Below, in pieces: positions 46,288-54,930 of a DNA stretch of 64,000 bases. This DNA comes from SIAJ01 sp963773845 (GTDB lineage: Bacteria > Planctomycetota > Planctomycetia > Gemmatales > Gemmataceae), in the NCBI GenBank assembly GCA_963773845.1, contig CAVZCU010000009.1, positions 372,001 through 436,000 on the forward strand, in the 5' to 3' direction. The notes beneath the pieces are model-generated. The model searched no databases, was not told where the DNA came from, and saw nothing but the letters and a program-made list of their open reading frames with translations. The position numbers and the translations under genes are program-made. Every line of letters begins with the position of its first letter. Position 1 is the first letter of the stretch.

Positions 46288-46728
46288 ATGCAAAAAGAAT
46301 TGATCGATCATTGGCGGCGAGACATCGTCGACGATTGGCGGTCTGAGTTGGCCGGTCCTGACCTACTCTGTTTGCAACCCTCGGCGGCACAGTTTACGTT
46401 CGCACTCTCTTTACGGGCCGACGGGACTGCCGCGTACGACTTTATCGTCCCGAACTATCGAGCGCCAACGATTGAGTTGACCCCGCCCTTTCCCGTCCGC
46501 TGGAAACTATCGGATGACCGCGTGCTGTCGATTTCGCTGCCGATTGCACCAATGCCGGAGTACGGCCAGCCCGACTGGTTTACCGAAGAGAACTGTTACG
46601 ATGTGCTGTCTGTGACCGATCGGAGTCTTGCAATAAGCGATCGACGATTTGACGGGGAACAGCTGATCGTATTACGGCGGGTCGATGTCGAGGCGTATTG
46701 GCGTCGAAAGTGGGGCCAAACATCGTAA
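46288..46728 (+). CDS. Hypothetical cytoplasmic protein
   Basis: 146 residues from ATG 46288 (MQKELIDHWRRDIVDDWRSE); earlier in-frame starts lie inside the preceding gene and are rejected. Trp/Asp-rich N-terminus, beta-rich middle (FTFALSLRADGTAAYDFIVP, PFPVRWKLSDDRVLSISLP) and WFTEENCYDVL. This pattern resembles lipocalin-like or barrel-forming small proteins, but nothing is diagnostic. Twenty bases after the small membrane protein, same strand. Confidence 0.5.
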   Translation: MQKELIDHWRRDIVDDWRSELAGPDLLCLQPSAAQFTFALSLRADGTAAYDFIVPNYRAPTIELTPPFPVRWKLSDDRVLSISLPIAPMPEYGQPDWFTEENCYDVLSVTDRSLAISDRRFDGEQLIVLRRVDVEAYWRRKWGQTS

Positions 46729-46748
46729 CGAACCCACGGTTCACTGAA

Positions 46749-47267
46749 TCACTTTTTCGGCGGCGCTTTCTTCCCCAATAACTCCTGAATCTCTTCGTCC
46801 TTCGTCAATACTTCGCGGCAGCGGTCGGCGTCAAAGGGAATCGCCGACATGTCGCGCTTGAGTTGGTGGATCTGCAATTTGTCGTCCTTCAACTTCAAAA
46901 CGAATACGGCGCCATTGGCAAGGTCATAATCCCGACCGTCGACTCGAAGTGTTCCCGTTTTGCCGGCCGTCGCTTCCAGTCGCCACTGATAGCCTTTGCC
47001 TCCCCCTCCGGCGTAACCGCTCATGGTGTAAACCGGGCTGTTCGTCGACCCCGATCCGCTCGAACCCCGTCCGCCAGCGACTTCATCGATGAGAATGACC
47101 GCCAATCCCGCATCCCAATGGAGGTATGTGAAATTGAAGTCGACTCCATTGGAGAGAATCGACGTTCCGCTCGGCGGGGTGCTTTTGGGAGTGCACCCCG
47201 CACTTGCAACGGCCAGACCAATAGCGATCGCGGCCAGCACGCCGCGAGTCCTTAAGTAACCACGCAT
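46749..47267 (-). CDS. Putative lipoprotein
   Basis: 172 residues. Lipobox ASAGC after an N-terminal hydrophobic stretch (AAIAIGLAVASAGC), then PKSTPPSGTS. The mature part is beta-rich with Gly/Ser loops (AGGRGSSGSGSTNS, YAGGGGKGYQWRL) and ends with a charged LTKDEEIQELLGKKAPPKK, the same end that the DUF1080 protein begins with (KKAPPKE). The C-terminal segment is helical. Likely outer-face lipoprotein of unknown function; the gene precedes no obvious operon partner. Confidence 0.65.
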   Translation of the reverse strand: MRGYLRTRGVLAAIAIGLAVASAGCTPKSTPPSGTSILSNGVDFNFTYLHWDAGLAVILIDEVAGGRGSSGSGSTNSPVYTMSGYAGGGGKGYQWRLEATAGKTGTLRVDGRDYDLANGAVFVLKLKDDKLQIHQLKRDMSAIPFDADRCREVLTKDEEIQELLGKKAPPKK

Positions 47268-47306
47268 GGATGCCTCTGGGTGGGAAAGGAATCTCCAGCT
47301 ACGGCT

Positions 47307-48029
47307 CTACTTCACTGTCACCAGATTGTCTTCCTTCGGAAACGTTTCAATCACCAGCCCCTTGAAGCGCACTTCCTGCGGTGCGTTGTTCGCGTGCAAC
47401 TGTAGTCCGATCGGCCCTTCCTGGATCAGCTCCGGCTTCGGTTCGCGCCAGTCGAGCACCGCTTTGCCATTGACCGCGAAGCGAATGCGATTGCCCTGGG
47501 CCAGGATTTCCAGGTCGTTCCAATCGTGTTGCTTGCCCGCTTTCATTTCGACTTGCCGAATGGCCGGACTCGGATTGATGCCCCCATCGCGGCGATAAAG
47601 ATCCCAGAGACCGTATCCGGACGGGAACATCACGAGGTGGCCCTGGTACGTAAATTGAGCCTTCTGCTTGGCGGCGTCCTTCACTTCTTTCGGCACGAAC
47701 AACTGGCCCCACATCGCGATGCCGGAATGCATTTCCGATCGCACGAGTTTGAAGGAGAACCGCAGCCGGAAATCGCTGAACTTTTGCTTGCTGACCAGAT
47801 AAGTGCTGAACGAAATGGGCGTCTTGTTCTTGCCGACGATTTCACCATCCTGGACCGACCACAGATCGGTGTAGCCCTCCCAGCCCGCGAGCGACTTGCC
47901 ATCGAAGAGCTTGATGGTCTCCGACTTGCCTTCCCGCGGCGGGACGACGGGGGCTTCCTTCGGCGGGGCTTTTTTGGCTTGAGCGGCGGCAATGCCAGCG
48001 ATCAAGAGGAGCAAAGCGACGGTGCGCAT
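47307..48029 (-). CDS. Secreted DUF1080 (3-keto-disaccharide hydrolase) domain protein
   Basis: 240 residues from ATG 48029 (MRTVALLLLIAGIAAAQA, signal peptide). The DUF1080 domain is clear: IKLFDGKSLAGWEGYTDLWS, VQDGEIVGKNKTPISFSTYL, FRLRFSFKLVRSEMHSGIAM, WNDLEILAQGNRIRFAVNG and GPIGLQLHANNAPQEVRFK. The family has a concanavalin-like sandwich; several members hydrolyse 3-keto-glycosides in planctomycetes and related phyla. An upstream 17-codon extension has no support. Substrate unknown. Confidence 0.88.
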   Translation of the reverse strand: MRTVALLLLIAGIAAAQAKKAPPKEAPVVPPREGKSETIKLFDGKSLAGWEGYTDLWSVQDGEIVGKNKTPISFSTYLVSKQKFSDFRLRFSFKLVRSEMHSGIAMWGQLFVPKEVKDAAKQKAQFTYQGHLVMFPSGYGLWDLYRRDGGINPSPAIRQVEMKAGKQHDWNDLEILAQGNRIRFAVNGKAVLDWREPKPELIQEGPIGLQLHANNAPQEVRFKGLVIETFPKEDNLVTVK

Positions 48030-48110
48030 GGCCGGATCCTGAGTGGAGGGAAGAGGGACGTTGAGGCGCCGGCCGATCATACCACATCGAATGGACGCTG
48101 CAAAACTTTC

Positions 48111-48157
48111 GTTTCACCACCCATGAAATCATTTCAGGGGGTGACAGAGAAATGAAG
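48111..48157. repeat. Imperfect hairpin between DUF1080 and hydrolase genes
   Basis: CACCCATGAAAT (48117-48128) and ATTTCAGGGGGTG (48130-48142) form an imperfect stem; the outer GTTTCACC and TGAAGC-like flanks extend it weakly. The related words CACCCATGAAATGA occur at about 29970-29985. A small dispersed element is possible, with low support. Confidence 0.4.
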
Positions 48158-48191
48158 CAATACAACCGTAAGGATTGTCTCGCCCACTCCT

Positions 48192-49322
48192 CTATTTCGC
48201 CGACCCCTTTCCCGCAAGTGCCAAATCGAATAATTTGTAGGCCTCTTCGCGCATTTCGTTCGGGAAGTCGTGCGGGCCGTCCGGATGGAGCATGCGCAAG
48301 CGATCCTCATGGCCGTACAGCTTGAAGATCGGCCGGGCCGCGGCCACGATTCGGTCCACGCTATCCGCCCGAAAATTCGAGTCGTTCTTGGGTGCGATGA
48401 TCAACACGTGTCGCGGCGCGAGTGCGCCGATGAGTTCGTGAAAGTCGAACGGGATCTCGGCAAGCCGGCCCCGGTAATCCGCCAACTTGCGCATGTAGCG
48501 GGTCTGGCACCAGCCTTTCTCTGGAAACCAGTTGGCTTCCTTGCCGTTGTAATAGTCGAGGAACGAATCGAGCCCGCAGCTTGAGACGACTACTTTCAGG
48601 CGATCATCGAACACGGCCGTATAAACCGAATTGTGCCCGCCGAGCGAATGGCCGACAGCCCCCATTCTCTTGGCATCGACATACGGGAGCGATTCCAAGA
48701 GATCGAGCCCGCGCATGTTGTCCCAAACCGCCTTGAGCGTGCCGCTTTCCCACCCGAGCTTCTTCAAATCCGGCTGATACTTGGCCAGCAAGGGATAGTT
48801 GGGAGCGAGCGTGACATAGCCACGCTCGGCCAACTCGCTGGCATAGTTTCGATTCGGATTCTTACCGAGTCCGACGACGGTCCCATGCCCGACGACATTG
48901 TCGGTCCCGTGCAAGCACAAGATAGCCGGCGCCTTCTTGCCGCCTTTGAGCAATTCTTTGGGCACGAGCAGATAGGCCGGTACGCGAGAGCCAGGCTCGG
49001 ACGAATAAGTCATGAGCCGGCGCACATACTTGCCGCAATCGACTTCTTCTTCGATTTTGGGATCGAGCGCACAACGCTTCTCCTTGCCAGGCAGCTTGCC
49101 CATGACGGTTTCCATGCCGCGAACAATTTCCGCCCGCCGCTTGGCCCAGTCGTCCAGCGTCTTTACAGGCCGCGGCTTGCCATCGGCGCCCCGAAACAGC
49201 AACAGATTGTCGCGTGGCAATCGCGCTTGCGTCGCCGGCGATTGGCCGACACATGGCGCCGCAAACGCGCAAGCCCAGAACAAAAGCGCAGCCGGGAGCG
49301 GACTCGTTGCACGCATGGCCAA
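48192..49322 (-). CDS. Secreted alpha/beta hydrolase (acetylxylan-esterase/dienelactone hydrolase type)
   Basis: 376 residues with a signal peptide (LPAALLFWACAFAAPCVGQ). The fold is given by APAILCLHGTDNVVGHG (oxyanion-hole region), LAERGYVTLAPNYPLL, MGAVGHSLGGHNSVY (nucleophile elbow, Ser in GHSLGG) and HVLIIAPKNDSNFRADSVD, with LHPDGPHDFPNE supplying the His. Large secreted members of this family in planctomycetes are esterases of plant polysaccharides. Start could be six bases further in (second Met). Substrate unknown. Confidence 0.85.
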   Translation of the reverse strand: MAMRATSPLPAALLFWACAFAAPCVGQSPATQARLPRDNLLLFRGADGKPRPVKTLDDWAKRRAEIVRGMETVMGKLPGKEKRCALDPKIEEEVDCGKYVRRLMTYSSEPGSRVPAYLLVPKELLKGGKKAPAILCLHGTDNVVGHGTVVGLGKNPNRNYASELAERGYVTLAPNYPLLAKYQPDLKKLGWESGTLKAVWDNMRGLDLLESLPYVDAKRMGAVGHSLGGHNSVYTAVFDDRLKVVVSSCGLDSFLDYYNGKEANWFPEKGWCQTRYMRKLADYRGRLAEIPFDFHELIGALAPRHVLIIAPKNDSNFRADSVDRIVAAARPIFKLYGHEDRLRMLHPDGPHDFPNEMREEAYKLFDLALAGKGSAK

Positions 49323-49476
49323 TTCTCACGAAGTGGGGATGCAATCTTGATATGGACCCGGATCGCGGAAGGAGTGAAGGAAGTTGCGTTCACCTTTCCG
49401 TCGATGCATCGATGTTGGGAGCAACATGGGTTTCGTCTTGACGTGAGTGGACAGGCCGCCTAAATCTGAAATGGTC

Positions 49477-49551
49477 GGGCGCTTAGCTCAGCTGGCTAGA
49501 GTACTAGCATGACACGCTAGGGGTCACAGGTTCAAGTCCTGTCAGCGCCCA
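49477..49551 (+). tRNA. tRNA-Val(GAC)
   Basis: Cloverleaf: acceptor GGGCGCT/AGCGCCC (7 bp), D-arm GCTC/GAGT, anticodon stem CTAGC/GCTAG with loop ATGACAC (anticodon GAC, valine), variable GGGTC and T-arm ACAGG/CCTGT with loop TTCAAGT. The discriminator is A and CCA is not encoded. One C lies unpaired between the T stem and the acceptor strand, so the 75-base sequence has one more base than expected. That is either a sequencing insertion or an odd tRNA. Confidence 0.88.
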
Positions 49552-49556
49552 TTCGC

Positions 49557-49592
49557 AAAGGCTCGTTGACAGGAATTGTCAGCGAGCCTTTT
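49557..49592 (+). terminator. Rho-independent terminator after tRNA-Val
   Basis: AAAGGCTCG-TTGACA-GGAA-TTGTCA-GCGAGCC is followed by TTTT. The stem has an internal T/G step but is otherwise perfect, and it lies six bases after the tRNA end, so it most probably ends the tRNA transcript. Confidence 0.85.
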
Positions 49593-49815
49593 CCATTGAC
49601 CGGCAACGACGTTGTGACGACGGCTTCCATTGCCATCGACGTGACATACCTGAAGTGGCTGCAATCCCTGGCGCAATCTGATGGAAAAGCAGGTGAAGTG
49701 GCGAACTCACGACGAATCGACCGGTCACCGTGGCTCGACTTAGCCCGCGGACCGGCATAAAACACATTGCTGCCCGGTAGATGTTGGACCAAACGTCGTC
49801 TGGGGGCCTAAAAGC

Positions 49816-50872
49816 ATGCGTCGCGAACAATTGCACGCAGCGGCTTGGGGTATGTTCTGGGCTGGGCTCCTTGCCATTGCAATCTTCGTCGGGTCCGCCA
49901 ACCTGCGACATATCGACGCCGCCCTGGTCGGATACACGTTCGCCTGCCTGTTCGCCGCGTTTGCCATCGCATACCGGTACACCATTTGGCTGCATCGGCC
50001 TCCCACTCGGCTGTATTGGCGGCGAGGCTGGCAATCATTCCTGAAGCCCGGCCAACTGTGGTCAAACGTCCAACATCTTACTGTCCGGTTTGTGCGTTTG
50101 TTTCTGCTGAATGTCTTCATTCTCAAGCGGAGTCGTAGCCGCGGATTCGCCCATCTGCTCATTATGTGGGGGTGCCTCCTGGCGGCCGCGATCACGTTCC
50201 CGCTCGTTTATGGATGGGTGTACTTTGAGACCGTACCCGGCGATATGACTCAATACCGGGCATTCGTGTTCGGTCTTCCGGCCTTCGATTTCGCCCACGA
50301 TTCTGTCGTCGGGCTGATGATCTTTCACGGGCTTGTCTGGTCGGCCCTGCTGGTCATTCCGGGTGTCCTTCTGGCGTTCAGCCGGCGATTCGGGGATCAC
50401 GACGCGGCCGCTCTTCAGGACTTCCAAGAAGACTTCCTCCCATTGTTCCTGCTATTCGCGGTCAGCGTCACGGGTCTCTTGCTGACAGTGAGCTACACCT
50501 GGATGAAAGGATACGGGTACGAGTTTCTGGCCCTATTGCACGCGGTCACGGTCATTGCCACTTTGCTCTGGCTGCCGTTCGGGAAGTTCTTCCACATCTT
50601 TCAACGGCCGGCCCAGTTGGCGGTCAAGTTCTATCGGGACGTCGGTGCGCAGGAGGCCCCGGCGCATGTGTGTGCGGTGCCGCCAACCGTTCGCCACTCC
50701 AACCCATATTCAAGACCTCGTCCAGATTGAGTCTGAGTTGGGCTACAAATACGAAATGCCTGGCGGGCACTACCAGCACGTCTGCCCGGGCTGCCGGCGA
50801 AAAATGCTCGCCCTAGCTCAGCACGCGACCTGGCGCCCGGAATTGCTTGAGGTCGGAATTCATGGCCACTGA
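49816..50872 (+). CDS. NarI/HdrE-like cytochrome b membrane subunit with C-terminal zinc ribbon (frameshift ~50670)
   Basis: The first frame starts at ATG 49816 and has about seven helices: MFWAGLLAIAIFVGS, TFACLFAAFAIAYRY, HLLIMWGCLLAAAITFPL, VVGLMIFHGLVWSALL, LFLLFAVSVTGLLLTVS and LALLHAVTVIATLLWLPFGK. Histidines in FDFAHDSVV, MIFHGLV and ALLHAVTV...FGKFFHIFQRP match heme-b ligand positions in NarI and HdrE-type subunits. At ~50670 (GTGTGTG repeat) the frame shifts, and the next frame reads VRCRQPFATPTHIQD ... HVCPGCRRKMLAL, giving CxxC...CxxC. The zinc-ribbon tail is cytoplasmic and would touch the molybdoenzyme. First gene of the redox operon; overlaps the next gene by 11 bases. Confidence 0.75.
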
Positions 50873-53126
50873 GATGCCCGCGACTCCCGAACTGCTGGGC
50901 AAGTTTGGCCCCCTGCGGGCCTATCAGTCAGGCCGCCGGCTCGACACCAGCCTCGACCCCGACCGACTGGTTCGGACTCACTGCTGCTTTTGCGGACAGC
51001 AGTGCGGCATCCAACTCAAGGTGAAGGACAACCAAGTGGTCGGGTTCGAGCCTTGGCTTGACTTCCCATTCAATCAGGGAATGCTCTGCCCAAAGGGAAT
51101 CCGACGTTACTTGCAAAGTTCGCATCACGATCGACTGACGAGTGCATTCGCCCGCGACCCGTCGCGACCAGAGGGATTCCGGCCGATCGGCTACGATGAA
51201 GCGATCCGCCGCGTGTCCTCGGAAATCCAGAGAATTCAAACGCAATACGGCCATGACGCCTTCGCCGTTCTGGGCGGGGCGAGCATGACAACCGAGAAAT
51301 GCTACCTGCTCGGCAAGTTCGCCCGCGTATGTCTCAAGACCCGGCACATCGACTACAACGGCCGGTTGTGCATGGTGTCGGCCGCTGCCGGGAACAAAAA
51401 GGCATTCGGTATCGACCGGGCCGGCAACCCGATGTCCGATATCCCGCTCGCAGAGGTCATCTGGATCGGCGGAGCCAATGTGGCCGAGTGCGCCCCGATC
51501 ACGACGAGTTATATCTGGCAGGCCCGCGAAAACGGGGCAAAGATCATCAACGTTGATCCGCGGGTCACCCCTTTGGCCCGGACGGCTGACCTGATTCTGC
51601 CAGTTAAGCCCGGCAGGGACGCAGCTCTGTTCGCCGGCATCCTGCACCTGATGATCGAGAACGGTTGGCTCGACCACGATTTCATTAGCCGATACACGGT
51701 GGGATTTGAAAAGGCGGCCGAGGCGGTCCGGGACTGGAACCCGCGAAAAACGGCCGAAGTCACGGGGATTGCGGAGAAGGCGATCCGGCAGGCGGCCGAG
51801 TGGTGGGGCACGGCCAAGACCAGCTTCCTCATGCACGCCCGCGGGATGGAACAACATAGCCACGGGGTGAACAACGTCCTGGCGTCGATCAACATCGTAT
51901 TGGCCAGTGGGCGGATTGGTCGGCCCGGGTGCGGCTACAGCACCATCACCGGCCAGGGCAATGGTCAAGGCGGAAGGGAACATGGTCAGAAGGCTGACCA
52001 GCTCCCCGGCGGGCGGGACATTGAGAATCCTGAGCACCGCCGGTTCATCGCGGCGATTTGGGGCATCTCCGAGGCCGAGTTGCCGCACGCCGGAGTGGAC
52101 TGCTATGAGCTGTTCCGCAAAGTGGAAACTGGCGAAATTCGGGGACTGATGTCCTGGTCGTTCAACCCAGTGGTGTCACTGCCGGACAGCACCTTCATCA
52201 AGCGGATGTTGGAGAAGCTGGAGTTTTTCGTCTGCACCGACTTTTTTCTGAGCGAGACGGCCCGGTTCGCGGACGTGGTCCTGCCCGGCTCCCAACACGA
52301 GGAGGACGAGGGAACCGTCTGCTCGACTGAGGGCCGCGTCATCAAGATCAACCAGGCGGTCAGTCCCCCTGGAGACGCAAAGCAGGACTGGCGGATTCTT
52401 CAGGATATCGCCCGCGCTCTCGGCCGGGAGCGGGGATTCACCTTTGGAAGCTCAGCTGAGATATTCGAGGAACTGCGGCGGGCATCAAGGGACGGGATCG
52501 TCGATTACTCGGGCATTACTTACGACAAGATCGATCGGCAGATGGGCGTCTTCTGGCCGTGCCGCGACACGGATCGGAATGGCAACCCGGTCGATGACCC
52601 CGGCACGCCTCGGCTGTTCGAACCGGGATCGTGGAACCCGGTGGCCAAGGGAACTGGGCCGTTTTACTTCCCGGACGGCAAGGCTCGGTTCCACGCGATC
52701 CGTTATGAGCCGCCGACCGAAGACGTGGACTCCGACTATCCAATTATCCTGACGACTGGCCGGGTGGTCAGCATGTTCCTATCCGGCAACCAGACCCGGC
52801 GCATTGGCCCGTTAGTCGACCAATACCCCGAGCCGCTCCTGGAACTCCATCCGATCCTCGCCAAGCAGCACGCGATTGCAGACGGAGACTGGGTGACAGT
52901 GGAGTCCCGCCGGGGATCGCTAACCGTTCGCTGCCAAGTCGTGACGACTATCCGCCCAGACACGGTGTTCGTTCCGTACCATTGGCCGGGTGCCAAGAGC
53001 GTCAACCTGGCGACGATTTCGAGCCAAGATCCGATTTCAAAAATACCGGAGTATAAGGTTTGTGCCGCTCGAATCTGTAAGGCCGCCGAGCCGGCGTACG
53101 CTGGGCGGCTCGAACCCCAGCAGTGA
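50862..53126 (+). CDS. Molybdopterin oxidoreductase, NasA/Nap/FdhF-like
   Basis: 754 residues from ATG 50862. There is no Tat signal, so it is cytoplasmic. The N-terminal [4Fe-4S] site is CCFCGQQCGIQLKVKDNQ ... GMLCPKGIRR (C-x2-C-x3-C-x~34-C). Mo/MGD-binding segments follow: YNGRLCMVSAAAG, where the Cys is probably the Mo ligand, IWIGGANVAECAP, IINVDPRVTPLARTADL, FLMHARGMEQHSHG and SGRIGRPGCGYSTITGQGNG. The C-terminal domain contains ILTTGRVVSMFLSGNQTRR. Best matches by eye are assimilatory/cytoplasmic nitrate reductases and formate dehydrogenases. The substrate cannot be read from sequence. Operon context makes a membrane-linked oxidoreductase likely. Confidence 0.88.
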   Translation: MATEMPATPELLGKFGPLRAYQSGRRLDTSLDPDRLVRTHCCFCGQQCGIQLKVKDNQVVGFEPWLDFPFNQGMLCPKGIRRYLQSSHHDRLTSAFARDPSRPEGFRPIGYDEAIRRVSSEIQRIQTQYGHDAFAVLGGASMTTEKCYLLGKFARVCLKTRHIDYNGRLCMVSAAAGNKKAFGIDRAGNPMSDIPLAEVIWIGGANVAECAPITTSYIWQARENGAKIINVDPRVTPLARTADLILPVKPGRDAALFAGILHLMIENGWLDHDFISRYTVGFEKAAEAVRDWNPRKTAEVTGIAEKAIRQAAEWWGTAKTSFLMHARGMEQHSHGVNNVLASINIVLASGRIGRPGCGYSTITGQGNGQGGREHGQKADQLPGGRDIENPEHRRFIAAIWGISEAELPHAGVDCYELFRKVETGEIRGLMSWSFNPVVSLPDSTFIKRMLEKLEFFVCTDFFLSETARFADVVLPGSQHEEDEGTVCSTEGRVIKINQAVSPPGDAKQDWRILQDIARALGRERGFTFGSSAEIFEELRRASRDGIVDYSGITYDKIDRQMGVFWPCRDTDRNGNPVDDPGTPRLFEPGSWNPVAKGTGPFYFPDGKARFHAIRYEPPTEDVDSDYPIILTTGRVVSMFLSGNQTRRIGPLVDQYPEPLLELHPILAKQHAIADGDWVTVESRRGSLTVRCQVVTTIRPDTVFVPYHWPGAKSVNLATISSQDPISKIPEYKVCAARICKAAEPAYAGRLEPQQ

Positions 53127-53160
53127 GATTGCAGCACGATATCGAACCGGGAGAATTGTC

Positions 53161-53517
53161 ATGGCCGCGCATCAGAGTTTATCGAGCGAACTGATCGACT
53201 TCGGCTGGCCTGGCGAGGCGCCAGTGGAATCGAAAATCACTGTCACGGTGCTGGTCAAGACGGCTTGCCTTGAAGTGGTCCGGCTCGTCGTTCCGGCCGG
53301 GAAAGACATGGCCAACCATACCGCCCCGGGCGACATTACAGTTCAGTGCGTGAAAGGGACCATCGACTTCACGGCGGGTGACCGGAACTACCGGCTTACG
53401 GCCGGCCGGCTGCTCTACCTGTCTGCGGGCACTTTGCATGCGCTCCACGGAGTTGAAGACGCGGCCGTCCTGGTAACCATCGTGCGCTGTGATCGAGGAG
53501 GGCGCGATGCCGGCTGA
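53161..53517 (+). CDS. Cupin-domain protein in the redox operon
   Basis: 118 residues from ATG 53161. One cupin barrel: VRLVVPAGKDMANHTAPGDI, VQCVKGTIDFTAGDRNYRLT and AGRLLYLSAGTLHALHGVE. Histidines in NHTAPG and LHALHG could bind a metal, but the set is incomplete for a typical cupin dioxygenase. Its position between the molybdoenzyme and ferredoxin genes suggests a chaperone, sensor or accessory role. Its stop codon overlaps the next start by 11 bases. Confidence 0.78.
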   Translation: MAAHQSLSSELIDFGWPGEAPVESKITVTVLVKTACLEVVRLVVPAGKDMANHTAPGDITVQCVKGTIDFTAGDRNYRLTAGRLLYLSAGTLHALHGVEDAAVLVTIVRCDRGGRDAG

Positions 53518-54148
53518 TCTGGAGTTCTTCGTGGACCCACACCGGTGCATCGGGTGCCACGCTTGTGAGCACGCCTGCGCCGAGTGCGAGACGCACAAGG
53601 GCCACTCGATGATTCACATCGAGTACGTCGAACGAGCGCGGTCTGTCCAGACTGTTCCCGTCGTCTGCATGCATTGCCACAGCCCAACGTGTGCCGACGT
53701 GTGCCCGGCGGACGCCATCAAACGAAGCGCCGATGGTCGGGTGATGACTGCACGCAAGCCGCGGTGCATCGCTTGCTCGAACTGCGTCCTGGCTTGCCCC
53801 TTCGGAGTGCCCAAGATGATGGCCGACTTCGACCTGATGATGAAATGCGATATGTGTTACGACCGAACATCGACCGGCCGCAAGCCTATGTGCGCCACAG
53901 TCTGCCCTAGCGGGGCATTGACCTACGCGCCACGGGCCGAGGTGGAGGCGATGAGGAAGCGATCCAGGCCGACGAACTCATTCCAGTTCGGCAACCAGAC
54001 GGTGACTACCAAGGTCCACATGATGGTCCCACGAGACCACTCGGCCGCTCACCTGGACGTGACTGCCGCCATCCATGATCGCCCGGCCGAGGGGCTGATC
54101 TCGCTGAATGTGCTCGCCGATGCCCCAATCCCCGTGGAGGCGACATGA
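53507..54148 (+). CDS. 4Fe-4S dicluster electron-transfer subunit (NrfC/HycB-like)
   Basis: 213 residues from ATG 53507, with GAGGAGG eight bases upstream. Four [4Fe-4S] sites are recognisable: CIGCHACEHACAE, CMHCHSPTCADVCP, CIACSNCVLACPFGVP and CDMCYDR...CATVCPSGAL. This is the normal electron-wire subunit of molybdoenzyme complexes (FdnH, NrfC, DmsB). No signal peptide, so cytoplasmic. The start overlaps the cupin stop and the stop overlaps the Rieske start (ATGA), giving tight translational coupling. Confidence 0.9.
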   Translation: MPADLEFFVDPHRCIGCHACEHACAECETHKGHSMIHIEYVERARSVQTVPVVCMHCHSPTCADVCPADAIKRSADGRVMTARKPRCIACSNCVLACPFGVPKMMADFDLMMKCDMCYDRTSTGRKPMCATVCPSGALTYAPRAEVEAMRKRSRPTNSFQFGNQTVTTKVHMMVPRDHSAAHLDVTAAIHDRPAEGLISLNVLADAPIPVEAT

Positions 54149-54684
54149 CCGCGCCCGGCGAAGACCCACGAGTATACCCTGATCGCAGACCGCTCCCGCA
54201 ACAGCCGCAATGGCGGCAGGACTTCCCGACCGACGTCCCGGAGGACGATCACGTCGCCCGGCGAGAGTTCGTAAAGTTCCTGGTGCTGACCAGTGGTGCG
54301 TTCGCGATTGGCCAGTGTTGGATCGCGGCCGCAGCGCGCCGGAAGGAGGGGTCGTTCCCGCGTATCCGCCTTGCCACAGTGGCTGAGTTGGAAGAACGAC
54401 GTGTGATCGAATTCCGCTACCCGGACGAACACGAACCGTGTCTGGCGCTTTGCCTCGGCCCCGGAAGGTACGTTGCTTACGGCCAGAAATGCTCGCATCT
54501 GGCGTGCGCCGTCGTTCCGCATCTGGACCGTGGGGAATTGCATTGTCCCTGCCACAATGGATCCTTCGATGCCGCGGGGGGCAGGCCGGTGGCAGGCCCG
54601 CCTCGCCGCCCGCTTCCCCTCGTCCGGCTCGAGGTGACCGATGGGGAGGTTTACGCTACCGGATTCGAGCCGCGGACCGTTTAA
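54145..54684 (+). CDS. Membrane-anchored Rieske iron-sulfur protein
   Basis: 179 residues. A Tat-like N-terminus (RREFVKFLVLTSGAF) supplies one membrane anchor. The [2Fe-2S] ligands are in CSHLACAVV (C-x-H) and LHCPCHNGSFDA (C-x2-H), including the second Cys pair of bc1/b6f-type Rieske proteins. The segment ELHCPCHNGSFDAAGG matches the family closely. It overlaps the ferredoxin gene by ATGA. A Rieske protein in a molybdoenzyme operon could pass electrons to the cytochrome b subunit. Confidence 0.9.
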   Translation: MTAPGEDPRVYPDRRPLPQQPQWRQDFPTDVPEDDHVARREFVKFLVLTSGAFAIGQCWIAAAARRKEGSFPRIRLATVAELEERRVIEFRYPDEHEPCLALCLGPGRYVAYGQKCSHLACAVVPHLDRGELHCPCHNGSFDAAGGRPVAGPPRRPLPLVRLEVTDGEVYATGFEPRTV

Positions 54685-54698
54685 CTCCGGAGTTCCAA

Positions 54699-54929
54699 AT
54701 GCGGCCAATCTTGACCCGCCGGCAAAAGGACACAATCTTCATCGGAATCTTCTGCATTGTGGCCCTGCTCGTCATTCTCCAGCTCTGGCTCCTGACGGCC
54801 ACGATGAATGCATTCATGGGTGGCGACATGTCGATAGTCTGGCCGGCGGCTGGGGCTAGCCTCGGGTGCTTGGTGGTGAACCTTTGGCTGATCCGCCGGT
54901 TGATCTATCTCCAGGGGGCCGGAACCTGA
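54699..54929 (+). CDS. Small two-helix membrane protein of the redox operon
   Basis: 76 residues from ATG 54699 with ACTCCGGAG upstream. TM helices IFIGIFCIVALLVILQLWLL and VWPAAGASLGCLVVNLWLI connect through a short loop (MNAFMGGDM). Length and topology resemble a DUF6755-type small subunit found near similar operons (recollection, weak). It has no redox cysteines or histidines. It probably completes the membrane part of the complex. The next gene starts two bases after its stop. Confidence 0.7.
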   Translation: MRPILTRRQKDTIFIGIFCIVALLVILQLWLLTATMNAFMGGDMSIVWPAAGASLGCLVVNLWLIRRLIYLQGAGT

Positions 54930-54930
54930 C

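Noticed and set aside
50862..53126. Selenocysteine in the molybdopterin oxidoreductase
   Set aside because: The frame is continuous with no internal UGA and the likely Mo-ligand position is Cys (RLCMVSAAAG).
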